Source of the DNA: Cohaesibacter gelatinilyticus
GTDB lineage: Bacteria > Pseudomonadota > Alphaproteobacteria > Rhizobiales > Cohaesibacteraceae
Length of the DNA: 64,000 bases
NCBI RefSeq assembly: GCF_900215605.1
Contig: NZ_OBEL01000001.1
Span: forward strand, 1,364,001-1,428,000
Direction: 5' to 3'
Positions 28,360 through 38,257 of this stretch are shown here, one piece after another. Below the pieces are notes generated by a model. The model saw nothing but the letters and a program-made list of their open reading frames with translations, did no database searches and was not told the origin of the DNA. The position numbers were made by a program, and so were the translations under genes. Each line of letters begins with the position of its first letter. Position 1 is the stretch's first letter.

Positions 28360-29121
28360 TCAGTGCGAGAAGTCCTCCCGCAAACGGGACAGAAATGATC
28401 GATCCGTAAGATCAATTTTAAGAGGGGTAACAGAAACCTGCATATGGGCGACAGCATGAAGATCAGTTCCATCTTGAGGGTCCGAGCGCCTCCCTTCAAA
28501 TCCCAGCCAGTAATAGGGGTGACCACGCCCATCATGGCGTTCGTTCACACTCAATTGCGCTTGATCTCGCCGCCCTTGAGAGGTAACCGTGATGCCGGCC
28601 AACTCATCAGGCGCACAATCCGGGAAATTGATATTCAAAAGCGTCTGATCTGGCAGATCATGTTTCAAGAGTTTGCGCACAACATCAGCCCCATGCGCCT
28701 CAACACAGCTCCAGTCGACTCGATCCTTGGAATTCCAACCATACGATTGGCTAAGCGCAAAACTGCGGATGCCCAAAAGGGCTCCTTCCATGGCTCCTGC
28801 AACGGTACCGGAATAAGTGACGTCTTCTGCTATATTCTGCCCACGGTTCACGCCAGACAAGATCAGATCGGGTTTGTGGTCCAATACATGTCCTACCCCC
28901 ATAATCACACAATCCGTAGGCGTCCCTTTACACGCATATCGCTTCTCACCCATTTGTCGGAGACGCAGAGGATCATGAAGTGTTAGAGAATGCGACATGC
29001 CACTTTGTTCTGTTTCAGGGGCAACAACCCAAACATCGTCAGAAATTTCACGCGCGATAGCCTCTAGCACCTCAAGGCCAGGAGCATGGATGCCATCATC
29101 ATTGGTCAGCAAAATTCGCAC
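28360..29121 (-). CDS. surE: 5'-nucleotidase SurE
   Basis: A 253-residue metal-dependent phosphatase acting on 5'- and 3'-nucleoside monophosphates and short polyphosphate. The N-terminal ILLTNDDGIHAPG holds the paired metal-binding Asp residues. LSGVNRGQNIAEDVTYSGTVAGAMEG is the family core. It follows serS and precedes the NlpD-like gene. In many relatives a pcm (isoaspartyl methyltransferase) gene lies between surE and the LysM protein; here only about 120 bases separate them. Confidence 0.96.
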   Translation of the reverse strand: MRILLTNDDGIHAPGLEVLEAIAREISDDVWVVAPETEQSGMSHSLTLHDPLRLRQMGEKRYACKGTPTDCVIMGVGHVLDHKPDLILSGVNRGQNIAEDVTYSGTVAGAMEGALLGIRSFALSQSYGWNSKDRVDWSCVEAHGADVVRKLLKHDLPDQTLLNINFPDCAPDELAGITVTSQGRRDQAQLSVNERHDGRGHPYYWLGFEGRRSDPQDGTDLHAVAHMQVSVTPLKIDLTDRSFLSRLREDFSH

Positions 29122-29167
29122 GTTTATTCCCCTTTAAATACTTTGAAACAAATTGAAACCCGGCAAA

Positions 29168-29193
29168 GAAAAAGGCAGATCAAAGCCTGCCTC
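29168..29193 (-). terminator. Terminator of serS
   Basis: A 6-bp stem (AGGCAG/CTGCCT) followed on the minus strand by TTTTTCTTT, just past the serS stop and before surE. Confidence 0.75.
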
Positions 29194-29203
29194 TCTCTGA
29201 ACA

Positions 29204-30484
29204 TCATTTGGTTGAAATGACTTCCAGCCCGCCCATGTATGGACGCAAAACCTCTGGTATGACAATGGAGCCATCTTCAGTCTGGTAATTCTCCATTACT
29301 GCAATCAGACAGCGACCAACTGCAACACCAGAGCCATTCAGAGTGTGAACATATTTCACCGCTTTCTCACCCGTCACACGATAGCGTGCATTCATGCGGC
29401 GAGCCTGAAAATCACCACAAGTAGAGACAGATGAAATTTCGCGATAGGCATGCTGCCCCGGCAGCCATGCTTCAATATCGAAGGTACGGCGCGCACCAAA
29501 GCCCATATCACCAGTACAGAGGGTCATGACACGGTAAGGGATCTTCAACAGCTGCAAAACCTTCTCGGCACATCCAAGCATACGTTCCTGTTCAGCTACG
29601 GAGTTATCCTCATCAGTGACGGAAACCATCTCTACTTTAGAGAACTGATGCTGACGCAACATACCGCGGGTATCACGACCAGCAGAACCAGCTTCGGAGC
29701 GAAAACATTGGCTCAAAGCTGAAAAGCGTAGTGGCAAAACATCAGCGTCCAGAATGCTTTCGCGCACTAGATTGGTAAGAGGAACCTCGGAAGTTGGAAT
29801 CAACCAACGGTCATCATCCGTATGAAAAGAGTCTTCAGCAAATTTCGGCAACTGAGCTGTACCAAACATTGCTTCCGAGCGCACCAATGTTGGAACACAT
29901 ACTTCCTCATAGCCATGCTCATTGACATGCAGATCCAGCATGAATTGACCAATTGCTCGTTCAAGGCGTGCCAGTTTGCTTCTTAGCACAACAAATCGGG
30001 AACCAGAAAGTTTTGCAGCAGTCTCAAAATCCATTCCACCCAGCGCTTCGCCAAGATCATAATGCTCCTTTGGCTCGAAGTCGAAGCTTGGAACATCACC
30101 CCAGCTATGCAGCAAGATATTGTCTTCTTCATCCTCACCAACGGGTACACCCTCAAGAGGAATGTTTGGCAGGGCAGCCAAAGCCTCATTCAGAGCTTCC
30201 TGAAGTTCCTTGCCTTTGGCCTCACCGGTTTGAACAAAGCTTTTCAACTCTGCCACTTCAGCCATCAGCGCTTGTGCTTTCTCTTCATCCCCTGCCCCCT
30301 TGGCCTTGCCGATTTCCTTGGATGCTGAGTTGCGACGCTGCTGGGCTTCCTGAAGCTTTTGAACATGAGCAATACGCTCATCGTCCAAAGCAATCAGGCG
30401 CTCGGAGGAAGCTTCTGCTCCACGCGTGACAAGGGCTTTGTCGAATGCCTCGGCATTCTCGCGAATCCATTTGATATCGAACAT
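29204..30484 (-). CDS. serS: Seryl-tRNA synthetase
   Basis: A 426-residue class II synthetase. An N-terminal coiled-coil arm (about residues 30-110) binds the long variable arm of tRNA-Ser. The catalytic core has motif 2 ([26 protein letters not shown]) and motif 3 ([18 protein letters not shown]). It lies between tatC and surE as in other Hyphomicrobiales. The standard length and motifs make this secure. Confidence 0.98.
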   Translation of the reverse strand: MFDIKWIRENAEAFDKALVTRGAEASSERLIALDDERIAHVQKLQEAQQRRNSASKEIGKAKGAGDEEKAQALMAEVAELKSFVQTGEAKGKELQEALNEALAALPNIPLEGVPVGEDEEDNILLHSWGDVPSFDFEPKEHYDLGEALGGMDFETAAKLSGSRFVVLRSKLARLERAIGQFMLDLHVNEHGYEEVCVPTLVRSEAMFGTAQLPKFAEDSFHTDDDRWLIPTSEVPLTNLVRESILDADVLPLRFSALSQCFRSEAGSAGRDTRGMLRQHQFSKVEMVSVTDEDNSVAEQERMLGCAEKVLQLLKIPYRVMTLCTGDMGFGARRTFDIEAWLPGQHAYREISSVSTCGDFQARRMNARYRVTGEKAVKYVHTLNGSGVAVGRCLIAVMENYQTEDGSIVIPEVLRPYMGGLEVISTK

Positions 30485-30700
30485 GTTTCTTTATCCGGGT
30501 CAGGCCCGCCTTTCACTTTCGACGGGCAGCAGGATGGATGGATGATTGACTACCGCGGCAAAATAGCGGAAGCGGCAAGTGATATGCAACCCAATAGACT
30601 TGGCTTATCACGCCCTTTTGCGGTCAATTTTCATCTCAGTGCCATTTTCGGGACAGTTTATCAAAACCCAAGAAGAGATGAGCCTCGTATCAAACAGAAA

Positions 30701-30719
30701 CAGGGCCTCAAAGGCCCTG
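30701..30719 (-). terminator. Terminator of the tatABC unit
   Basis: A 7-bp stem (CAGGGCC/GGCCCTG, loop TCAAA) followed on the minus strand by a T-rich stretch, 42 bases past the tatC stop. Confidence 0.75.
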
Positions 30720-30760
30720 AATTCCATTCTCTACATTAGACAAAGAACGAGAATCATGCA

Positions 30761-31564
30761 CTAGGCATCAAACTCCTCACCTTCCAACTCTTTTTCCAAT
30801 CTTTTTTTCTCAACCATCTTCACGGACAGGATGGAGAGCTCATAAAGGAGTAGCGTTGGAACAGCCAAGCCAAGCTGGGAAATAGGATCCGGAGGTGTCA
30901 AGACTGCCGCCATCACAAAAGTAGCAACAACTGCATATTTACGTTTTGCTCCCAATCCTTCGGCGGTTGCCAAACCCGCACGGGCCAGAAGCGTCAAAAC
31001 AACCGGCAACTGAAAGACCAGACCAAATGCAAAGATCAGTGTCATCACAAGGCTGAGATATTCGCTCACCTTGGGCAAATGAGTAATCTGTGCCACCCCT
31101 GCCCCGGTCTGTTCCATGGACAGGAAAAACTGCAAAGCCAACGGCATGATGACAAAGAAGACCAGGCTTGCACCGATGATAAACAAAATGGGTGTAGCAA
31201 TCAGATATGGCAAAAATGCTTCGCGCTCATGTTTGTAGAGTCCAGGTGCCGCAAACATATAGATCTGACTTGCAATAACCGGAAATGCAAAGAACAACGC
31301 ACCAAACAAGGCCAGCTTCAATTGCGTGAAGAAATATTCCTGGGGAGCTGTGAAAATCATCTCTACCTGACGATTATCTCCCACGGCTTGCTCGTAAGGA
31401 AGAATAAGAATATTGAAAATGTCTTCGGCAAAGAAAAAGCAGATTAAAAACGCAATTGCCACAGCAATCACTGTTTTGAGTAGCCGCTTGCGCAACTCAA
31501 TCAAATGTTCAATCAAAGGTGCTTTGCTGCCTTCAATATGATCCTGTTCATCCTGAACCATCAA
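30761..31564 (-). CDS. tatC: Sec-independent protein translocase TatC
   Basis: A 267-residue inner-membrane protein with six predicted helices. It recognises the twin-arginine signal of folded exported proteins. The N-terminal HLIELRKRLLKTVIAVAIAF is the conserved cytoplasmic/TM1 segment; QFFLSMEQTGAGVAQITHLPKVSEYL and FGLVFQLPVVL are family signatures. The start overlaps the tatB stop by 4 bases. The C-terminal tail is acidic. Confidence 0.97.
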   Translation of the reverse strand: MMVQDEQDHIEGSKAPLIEHLIELRKRLLKTVIAVAIAFLICFFFAEDIFNILILPYEQAVGDNRQVEMIFTAPQEYFFTQLKLALFGALFFAFPVIASQIYMFAAPGLYKHEREAFLPYLIATPILFIIGASLVFFVIMPLALQFFLSMEQTGAGVAQITHLPKVSEYLSLVMTLIFAFGLVFQLPVVLTLLARAGLATAEGLGAKRKYAVVATFVMAAVLTPPDPISQLGLAVPTLLLYELSILSVKMVEKKRLEKELEGEEFDA

Positions 31565-32076
31565 TCAGCTTTCTTCGTCTCTGCCTGCTCGGGCTGGGGT
31601 TGGTCATCATTATTCCCCTGCACTGCCTCGGCTGTGTCTGACTGTGCCAGTTCAGGCGGCATCTTTGCATGATGGTCTTCAACCAACTTGCCTATCCTCG
31701 GCTCATCTTTGGAAGTCTCGGCATCATCCCCCGCATTGGAAGACAATGCCTCGTTTATATCTTGGGTGCTGGATGCCATTTGACTGGAAAGATCCTCGGA
31801 TAAATCGTCCACCGAAGACAATTGCTTCTTCACCGCATCCTTGACTGCAGTCGTTGGATCCAGCTTGCGCACATCACTGATTGTTTTCTGCACCTCATCC
31901 AACTCAGCCTCTTTCAAGGCATCATTGAATTGATGCTGAAAATCTCCTGCCATACGGCGCAAGTTACCCACTGTCTTACCGATAGTACGCAACAAGCCAG
32001 GCAATTCCTTGGGGCCGACCACCAGTATGGTGACGATCACGACCACAAGGAGTTCACTCCAACCGATATCAAACAT
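31561..32076 (-). CDS. tatB: Sec-independent protein translocase TatB
   Basis: A 171-residue Tat receptor subunit. One N-terminal membrane helix (FDIGWSELLVVVIVTILVVGP) with the Glu typical of TatB, an amphipathic helix (ELPGLLRTIGKTVGNLRRM), then a long acidic, Gln-rich disordered tail. It forms the signal-recognition complex with TatC, whose gene overlaps it. Confidence 0.95.
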   Translation of the reverse strand: MFDIGWSELLVVVIVTILVVGPKELPGLLRTIGKTVGNLRRMAGDFQHQFNDALKEAELDEVQKTISDVRKLDPTTAVKDAVKKQLSSVDDLSEDLSSQMASSTQDINEALSSNAGDDAETSKDEPRIGKLVEDHHAKMPPELAQSDTAEAVQGNNDDQPQPEQAETKKAD

Positions 32077-32128
32077 TGATGTGCTTCCAGCTCTGCTTCA
32101 GGAAAAATGTCAATCAAGCGTGAAGGGC

Positions 32129-32353
32129 TTAACCAACCTTGTCCTTGCTTTCACTGTTTACAGCAACATTTTCAGAAGACTTATCTTCAATGCTGTCTGC
32201 CTTTTCGGCCTGCTCTTCATCTTTCAAGCCTTTTTTGAAGCTATTGATGCCTTTGGCAACATCACCCATCAACTCGGAGATCTTGCCACGACCAAACAGC
32301 AAGACCACAACAACGGCGATGATAACTATCTGCCAAATACCAATTTGTCCCAT
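32129..32353 (-). CDS. tatA: Sec-independent protein translocase TatA
   Basis: A 74-residue pore-forming Tat subunit. Short N-terminal helix ([17 protein letters not shown]), the [23 protein letters not shown] amphipathic helix, and a charged tail. First of the tatABC unit, 52 bases before tatB. Confidence 0.95.
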   Translation of the reverse strand: MGQIGIWQIVIIAVVVVLLFGRGKISELMGDVAKGINSFKKGLKDEEQAEKADSIEDKSSENVAVNSESKDKVG

Positions 32354-32454
32354 TTACTCAAACCTCTAATGTGCGGCAAAACTCACCGCAATGCTGTTCC
32401 CTGAGTCTTTGTACAAGACCCCAAAATCTGTTTCTAGCCCAAGACTTAAGCATT

Positions 32455-33585
32455 TTATCCGTCTTTAGCAAATATCAGCGTATGTTTTTTGCGAAAAGAT
32501 ACACCGATATTGTCTCCATGAGCGAAAATTTTGCCCCCGCCAATCCGCGCAAAGAAAGGATAATCGATGCCTTTTAACGCTATTTCATAAAGTTCGACTT
32601 CTCCAAGGAACATGCGCCGCAAAATGCGACCTGGATGTCCGGCAACGTAATCTTCCGAGATTTCATGATGCATTTTCAGGCCATGATGACGCACGCAAAC
32701 CCGCACATCCTGTTCCTCATCAAACTGCTCAGTGGTAAAGGTACCTATTGGTGTTTGCGCCTTTCCGCCCTGGATGACCCCATCCACCTCATTGAGTTCC
32801 GAGAAGAACCGAGCTGCCCAATAGTCCACTGGATTATAATAGAGATCATCCGGCCCACCATTCTGAACGATCTGTCCATCACGCAGCAGCACGATACGAT
32901 CACTCATACGTAACGCTTCTTCTGGATCATGGGTCACAATGATGCAAGTCGCTCCGATTTCCCGAATAACAGCCAATGTTTCGTCGCGTACACGGTCTCG
33001 CAAACGGTTATCCAGGCCGGAAAAAGGCTCGTCCATCAGAAGGACGCTCGGACGCGGTGCGATGGCACGAGCCAACGCTACACGCTGCTGCTGCCCACCT
33101 GACAGCATATGAGGAAACTTCTCGACATAATCTTCGAGGCCAACACGTTGCAGTGCGACCTTGGCTTCACACTCGGCATCCTGTTTGGAAAGATCATTAA
33201 GGCCAAACATTACATTTTGCAAAATGCTCAAATGCGGAAAGAGCGCATAATCCTGAAACATCAAACCAACAGAGCGTTTTTCCGGGGGCGTAAATGTGTG
33301 TGTATCACTTGCAACAATATCGTTAATCAGCAAACGTCCTTGTGTTGGACGTTCAATTCCCGCAGCAATACGCAACAAGGTCGTTTTACCTGAACCAGAT
33401 TGACCGAGCAAAGAGACAACCTCGCCCGGTTCGATATACAGATCCACGCCATCCAAAGCGACTTTGTCACCAAAGGTCATTCCGATATTTTCAAAAGTGA
33501 GTCCAGCTGCGATGGTTGCACCAGCGGTACCACGACTTCCCCAGTGACCATTTTCGATCGCATTTTTCATAAATCGTGGCTCCAC
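32455..33585 (-). CDS. ABC transporter ATP-binding protein, FbpC/PotA-like
   Basis: A 376-residue ATPase of the iron(III)/polyamine/sulfate importer class. Walker A GQSGSGKTT, signature LSGGQQQRVALARA, Walker B VLLMDEPFSGLD and switch His in VTHDPEEAL are intact. A C-terminal TOBE-like regulatory domain of about 110 residues follows. No permease or binding-protein gene is beside it; it stands alone between scpB and tatA. It may serve a permease encoded elsewhere. The substrate cannot be told from sequence. An in-frame ATG lies five codons after the start used. Confidence 0.87.
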   Translation of the reverse strand: MEPRFMKNAIENGHWGSRGTAGATIAAGLTFENIGMTFGDKVALDGVDLYIEPGEVVSLLGQSGSGKTTLLRIAAGIERPTQGRLLINDIVASDTHTFTPPEKRSVGLMFQDYALFPHLSILQNVMFGLNDLSKQDAECEAKVALQRVGLEDYVEKFPHMLSGGQQQRVALARAIAPRPSVLLMDEPFSGLDNRLRDRVRDETLAVIREIGATCIIVTHDPEEALRMSDRIVLLRDGQIVQNGGPDDLYYNPVDYWAARFFSELNEVDGVIQGGKAQTPIGTFTTEQFDEEQDVRVCVRHHGLKMHHEISEDYVAGHPGRILRRMFLGEVELYEIALKGIDYPFFARIGGGKIFAHGDNIGVSFRKKHTLIFAKDG

Positions 33586-33704
33586 TCACATTACTGATCG
33601 ATCCCGAAGCGCCAACAGGACCAAGCAGGATCTTTCCCGACAACAGGCAACTCTATTAGCCTAACTTGGAAGGACAACTCAACAATCTTTTCGAAATAGA
33701 TAAA

Positions 33705-34466
33705 TCAGCCAGTCGGTCCTGCGCTTTGATCAGAATCAGACTGAGCCAGTTCCTCACCATCTTCTTCCAGTGCCAGAGCAACCAGATCACCTTCATCCAG
33801 AGGATCTTCGTCCGGGGCAAGATCTTCATCATCATTCGGAATAGGCATGGAAAAGGCTGGCGGCAGCGCCGAGTCCAGCATACCGGCACCTCGCAACTCT
33901 TCCAATCCGGGTAGATCCTGTATGCTCTCCAAACCAAAATGAACCAGAAAATGCTCGGTAGTGCCATATGTCACCGGTCTACCTGGCGTACGACGACGGC
34001 CACGCAATCTCACCCACTCGGTTTGCAACAGAACATCGAGCGTGCCTTTGGATGTTCCGACACCGCGGATAGACTCAATTTCAGCACGAGTGACCGGTTG
34101 ATGATAGGCAATGATGGCAAGCGTTTCCAAAGCAGCGCGAGACAGTTTGCGCGGCTCCTCACTTTCGCCCTGTAATAGGAAGGACAAATCGGGAGCCGTA
34201 CGAAACAGATATTTACCCTCAACTTGAACAAGATTGACACCACGATTGGCATAATCTTTCTGCAGGTCCGCGATCATGCCTTTGACATCTGCTGAATCAG
34301 GAACCCGCTGGCGAATTTCCTCAATGCCAATCGGTCGCGCGCTGGCAAACAGCAAAGCTTCGATCATACGACGAATCTGCATATTCGCTTCAGCTTTGAG
34401 CGCAGCAATTTCATCCATTTCGCCAGAGATGTCAGCCATCTGTGAACCCGGCTCTTGCTCTATCAT
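33705..34466 (-). CDS. scpB: Segregation and condensation protein ScpB
   Basis: A 253-residue kleisin-interacting protein with two winged-helix domains. It works with ScpA and SMC in chromosome condensation. Conserved parts are RRMIEALLFASARPIGIEEI, LSRAALETLAIIAYHQPVTRAEIESIRG and GRPVTYGTTEHFLVHFGL. An acidic tail of about 50 residues follows. The frame is open into scpA; I prefer the ATG at 34464-34466, which gives a short overlap-free start just after the scpA stop. Confidence 0.93.
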   Translation of the reverse strand: MIEQEPGSQMADISGEMDEIAALKAEANMQIRRMIEALLFASARPIGIEEIRQRVPDSADVKGMIADLQKDYANRGVNLVQVEGKYLFRTAPDLSFLLQGESEEPRKLSRAALETLAIIAYHQPVTRAEIESIRGVGTSKGTLDVLLQTEWVRLRGRRRTPGRPVTYGTTEHFLVHFGLESIQDLPGLEELRGAGMLDSALPPAFSMPIPNDDEDLAPDEDPLDEGDLVALALEEDGEELAQSDSDQSAGPTG

Positions 34467-34500
34467 TCGACCACTCTCACTTTTAAAAGCTCGGATTGAC

Positions 34501-35409
34501 CTATTTCTTTGCAGATCTGACCATGATCTGTCCAAAAGCTTCTGTCTGCCTTACTTCCAAATGACCTTCACGTACCAGCTCAAGCGAGGCTGCAAAGGAA
34601 CTGGCCAAAGCCGTTGCACGAATGTCATCCAAACGCAAATAACTGGAAAGCAAAACATCAACCGGTGTCCAATCGGCAACAGAACCAATCAGTCTTTGCA
34701 AGATCTCTCGCGCCTCCTGCAAGGACCACACTTCCCGTTTGCGTACATGCACCAGAGAAACCGCCTGCCGTTGACGTTGAGCTGCATAAGATGTCAATAG
34801 ATCATATAGATTGGCTGAGAAGCGGACTTTCTTGCGCAAGGACATATCTTCCGGTGCACCGCGAACAAAGAAATCCTGCCCCAACTGAGAACGCTCCATC
34901 AGACTGGTTGACACTTCGCGCATGGCTTCCAGCCGCTTCAAACGAAAGGCTAGCATCGCGGCCAGTTCTTCGCCACTTGGCTCATCTTCATCTTCGGGAT
35001 CAGGAAGCAACAGTCGAGATTTCAGATAGGCAAGCCAGGCGGCCATGACAAGATAGTCCGCAGCAAGCTCCAGCCGAAGCTTTCTCGCCTCTTCGATGAA
35101 ATCCAGATATTGCTCGGCCAGTGCCAGAATGGAAATCCTGGTTAGATCCAGCTTTTGTTGTCGTGCGAGCATCAGAAGAAAATCCAGAGGACCTTCAAAT
35201 CCATCGACATCGACAATCAGATTGGGTTCCCCTTCAGAGCGCGGCCCGTTCGTCAGACGATATTGTTCCATCTGCTCCCAGTGAATGTCTTTGTTATCTC
35301 CGTCAGATGAAGAGGCTGACTTTGCACCTTCATTCGTAACAGAACCATCCGCTTCTGCCGGTGCAGCTATTTCTGGATCGCGATCATCCAATTTCGGGTC
35401 TTGGTTCAT
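34501..35409 (-). CDS. scpA: Segregation and condensation protein ScpA
   Basis: A 302-residue kleisin of the SMC condensin. The N-terminal tail of about 60 polar residues is longer than in many homologues. The conserved core begins FEGPLDFLLMLARQQKLDLTRISILALAEQYLDFI and continues AADYLVMAAWLAYLKSRLLLP. It precedes scpB. In relatives nagZ normally separates it from the SPOR gene upstream; here there are only about 190 bases. Confidence 0.94.
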   Translation of the reverse strand: MNQDPKLDDRDPEIAAPAEADGSVTNEGAKSASSSDGDNKDIHWEQMEQYRLTNGPRSEGEPNLIVDVDGFEGPLDFLLMLARQQKLDLTRISILALAEQYLDFIEEARKLRLELAADYLVMAAWLAYLKSRLLLPDPEDEDEPSGEELAAMLAFRLKRLEAMREVSTSLMERSQLGQDFFVRGAPEDMSLRKKVRFSANLYDLLTSYAAQRQRQAVSLVHVRKREVWSLQEAREILQRLIGSVADWTPVDVLLSSYLRLDDIRATALASSFAASLELVREGHLEVRQTEAFGQIMVRSAKK

Positions 35410-35538
35410 AAGAGCGGAATCCTGACCAACAGGAACGAAAGGTTACGAGATTCAAGTGCTTTTCATGAGCCTAGCGAATATTTCTCTTGTCGACTAGGGT
35501 TGATATTCCGGCTTTTTCCAGATCACATTGAAAAGAAC

Positions 35539-35569
35539 AAAGGCCCCACTCAGTCGAGCGAGGCCTTTT
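35539..35569 (-). terminator. Terminator of the SPOR-domain gene
   Basis: A 7-bp stem (AAAGGCC/GGCCTTT) with a 16-base loop, followed on the minus strand by GTTCTTTT, 32 bases past the stop. Confidence 0.7.
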
Positions 35570-35600
35570 AATGGTCGATACATACACAAAACAGGCAGGG

Positions 35601-38186
35601 CTATTTCCTTGCCACCAGGCAATCTCCGCCGGCAGCCTTGATTGACTGACAGAAATTAATCGCTCCTGATCGGTCTGAGAAAGAGCCAACCCGGACACGA
35701 TAATACACGCCTTTGCTACCAAGATCCGCACGTTTGATATCCGGTTGATAATTGCCCAGAACACCTGCCAGACGAGATTGTATGTTCGAATAGCTTGCGC
35801 GCGCCTGCTCTGGTGTCCTCTGCGAAGTTACCTGAACAGTATACCCGCCCACACCACCACTATTGCTAGCTGTTGGAGCCGGTGCTGTTGGTTGACTTAC
35901 AGCTGGCACACCACTCGCTGGCGGCAACAACGACAAAGGTTGATTGGTTGTGTTACGAACTGCAGGAGCAACAACAGCAGGCTGAACCGGAGTTGTCGCA
36001 ACAGGTTGAGCTGTCGGTGCAAGTGATGCCTGCTGACTTGTCAGGCCATTCGGCTTGCGCTTCGGCAAAGTAGAGGTAGTAACTCCATCACCAGCAAGCT
36101 GGCTACTGCCATTTGCTCCCTGCAAGCCGCCACCTGGTGTAGAATTCAGGCTCTGGCTCATTGCCTGCTCAGATGGTGTTGAAGCCATCATCTGCTGATC
36201 AACCGAACCTAGCTGATTGTTGGAATCAGAGTTACCCTGACTACTTTTAACAATAGTACCATCGGGGCGTACGATTACAGTCCGAACTTCTTTGGGGCGT
36301 GCGATGCTGCGATCGGTGTTTGGGGTGATTGCGGTATTTCCTTCAGATGCCTGAGGGACTGATGTCTCACCACCGGATAAGGAGATCACACGAGGACTTC
36401 TGCCATCAGAGGTCATCGCTAGTGGCTTCTCGGTTGCTGGCATCAGGTTCCCGGGACCTTCGTCGGACTGGGTGCCATCAATACGATCATAAACTTCCTT
36501 GTTCTGATGCGGAATGACCTTGCCGCCGGGATCTTCAGGTGCCTCTTTGACAGGATCGGTATTCGCAACAAGAACAGGAGACTCACCATTATTCGAGCTT
36601 GAACCGGTCAAACCCCAAACAGCTGCGCCACCAACAACGGCAATGCCAAGTGCAACACTAGCTGCCAACAGACCTTTTTTGCCCTTGGACATTCCGGATC
36701 TTGGCTCATCAGCATCAGTTCCCATTCCTTGCTGATAGCCCATTCCACCTTCATCAGCCAGATAAGGCATACTTTCGGCAGCAGCCTGAGACACTGCTGG
36801 ATCCGCATAGGTGCCGTGCGGACCGCTAGCCATCGGTGCGGATGTACCACCATAAACCGGACTTTCACCATATCCAGCCGGTTGATTGGTAGCAGTTGGT
36901 TCATAGCCTGTGTTGTAGACGTCAGCATAAGCAGTTGCTTCATCTTGACCAGTCACATTCACTGATGGTGCTCCCGCCGCGGGATCAGCATGATAATATC
37001 CATCATCAGCTTGTGGAGCAGGTGCCGGATTGTACCCGGCGGCCATGGGATCAACCAAGGGCGCACCACCCAAAGCTGGCGCATTCATCGGATCAGCTGT
37101 TGGTTGTGACGTTACTGGTTGATTAAAAGCTGCATACGGATCCTCTACTGACTGCCCTTCAGGTGTCAGGCTGGATGGCACATAGCTATCGACAGGTGCA
37201 GAAGGCGCCGGTGTCGAGGGAACTGGAATATGTGAAGATGCAGGGGTTTGTCGTGATGTCGGAACCTCTGCTGTTTCATAATTTGCTGAAGGCTGCGGAG
37301 TTGGCCTGGAAAAGCGATTAGCATCAAATGCCTGCGAAGAGGCAGAATTCTCTACTTGTGTCTGCTCCGAGACAGCTTGGGCTAACGCATCACTCAAATC
37401 AACTTGAGGCTCCGTCGCGGGAACTGCGTTTTGAGGCCAAGACAGGGATGGCTCAGTGGTTTGTACTGGCGCAGCGGGTTCGGCACCTGTTGATGTCGCC
37501 GCAACACGATCCTTCAATTGACCATAAGATCCGGTTCTGGGTTCATTTGATTGATAGCTGGAAACCGGAGGAGAAACGGCAGGCACCTCTTCGTGGGTCG
37601 ACATTTCTGGAGCAGCAGGTTGAGCAGAAAAATCCGCCCATTGATCAGCAGAAGGAGGGGGCGGAGCTTGAGAAGGAGCCACAGCAGATGGACTTGCAAA
37701 CCCGTCATCTTGACCCAACCCGAAATTCAGATCAGGCCCGGCAGGAGCAGAAGGCGTGGATGCCGCAGGTGCATCGGTCACACCCGCACCTGAACCAAAA
37801 CGCAGAGGGGGCAAATCCTCAATCATTGGTTCCTGTGGAGCCAATGATGAATTATCACTCGTTGGCATTGGAGTATGGACAAATGGCTCTTCACGAGCTG
37901 CAGAAGATGTGGGTGCCGGTTGCGCAGGTTGAACCAGAGGCGGTTGTTCACCACGCAATTCTTTCAACAGCTCTTCTTCCAAAGCCCGCAAATCGTCACT
38001 ATTTCCCTGTTGACCAAGAAAATTATCTTCACGTTCAGCAGGTTGCCCTTCACTTACGATTCGCTCCAGAGCAGCCAGCGGATCCTCGGCCACATGTCCA
38101 AAAGCCTGTCCCTGCTGTGGGGTAGCAGCGGGAGTTTGCCAATCAGAGAGATTTGGGCCTGGCTTCTTGTCATTGGTATCAGACAT
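35601..38186 (-). CDS. SPOR-domain protein with long disordered N-terminus
   Basis: An 861-residue bitopic protein. The first 500 residues are low-complexity and rich in Pro, Ala, Gln and Ser. One membrane helix (GLLAASVALGIAVVGGAAVWG) follows at about residue 507. The rest is periplasmic and ends in a SPOR domain of about 80 residues (GGYTVQVTSQRTPEQARASYS through CQSIKAAGGDCLVARK), which binds denuded peptidoglycan glycans at the septum. It probably acts in division or septal wall processing. It is downstream of argS, as in other Hyphomicrobiales. The long cytoplasmic disordered part is variable across relatives. Confidence 0.87.
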   Translation of the reverse strand: MSDTNDKKPGPNLSDWQTPAATPQQGQAFGHVAEDPLAALERIVSEGQPAEREDNFLGQQGNSDDLRALEEELLKELRGEQPPLVQPAQPAPTSSAAREEPFVHTPMPTSDNSSLAPQEPMIEDLPPLRFGSGAGVTDAPAASTPSAPAGPDLNFGLGQDDGFASPSAVAPSQAPPPPSADQWADFSAQPAAPEMSTHEEVPAVSPPVSSYQSNEPRTGSYGQLKDRVAATSTGAEPAAPVQTTEPSLSWPQNAVPATEPQVDLSDALAQAVSEQTQVENSASSQAFDANRFSRPTPQPSANYETAEVPTSRQTPASSHIPVPSTPAPSAPVDSYVPSSLTPEGQSVEDPYAAFNQPVTSQPTADPMNAPALGGAPLVDPMAAGYNPAPAPQADDGYYHADPAAGAPSVNVTGQDEATAYADVYNTGYEPTATNQPAGYGESPVYGGTSAPMASGPHGTYADPAVSQAAAESMPYLADEGGMGYQQGMGTDADEPRSGMSKGKKGLLAASVALGIAVVGGAAVWGLTGSSSNNGESPVLVANTDPVKEAPEDPGGKVIPHQNKEVYDRIDGTQSDEGPGNLMPATEKPLAMTSDGRSPRVISLSGGETSVPQASEGNTAITPNTDRSIARPKEVRTVIVRPDGTIVKSSQGNSDSNNQLGSVDQQMMASTPSEQAMSQSLNSTPGGGLQGANGSSQLAGDGVTTSTLPKRKPNGLTSQQASLAPTAQPVATTPVQPAVVAPAVRNTTNQPLSLLPPASGVPAVSQPTAPAPTASNSGGVGGYTVQVTSQRTPEQARASYSNIQSRLAGVLGNYQPDIKRADLGSKGVYYRVRVGSFSDRSGAINFCQSIKAAGGDCLVARK

Positions 38187-38257
38187 GACGATTTGCCTTT
38201 TTTATCAAACACATAGTTACTAGCTTGGCATAGATGGCGGCAAAACTGCTTTCTGTC

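Noticed and set aside
37328-38125. 265-codon plus-strand frame inside the SPOR gene
   Set aside because: Lies opposite the Pro/Ala/Gln-rich part of the SPOR protein, where low complexity produces long open frames by chance.
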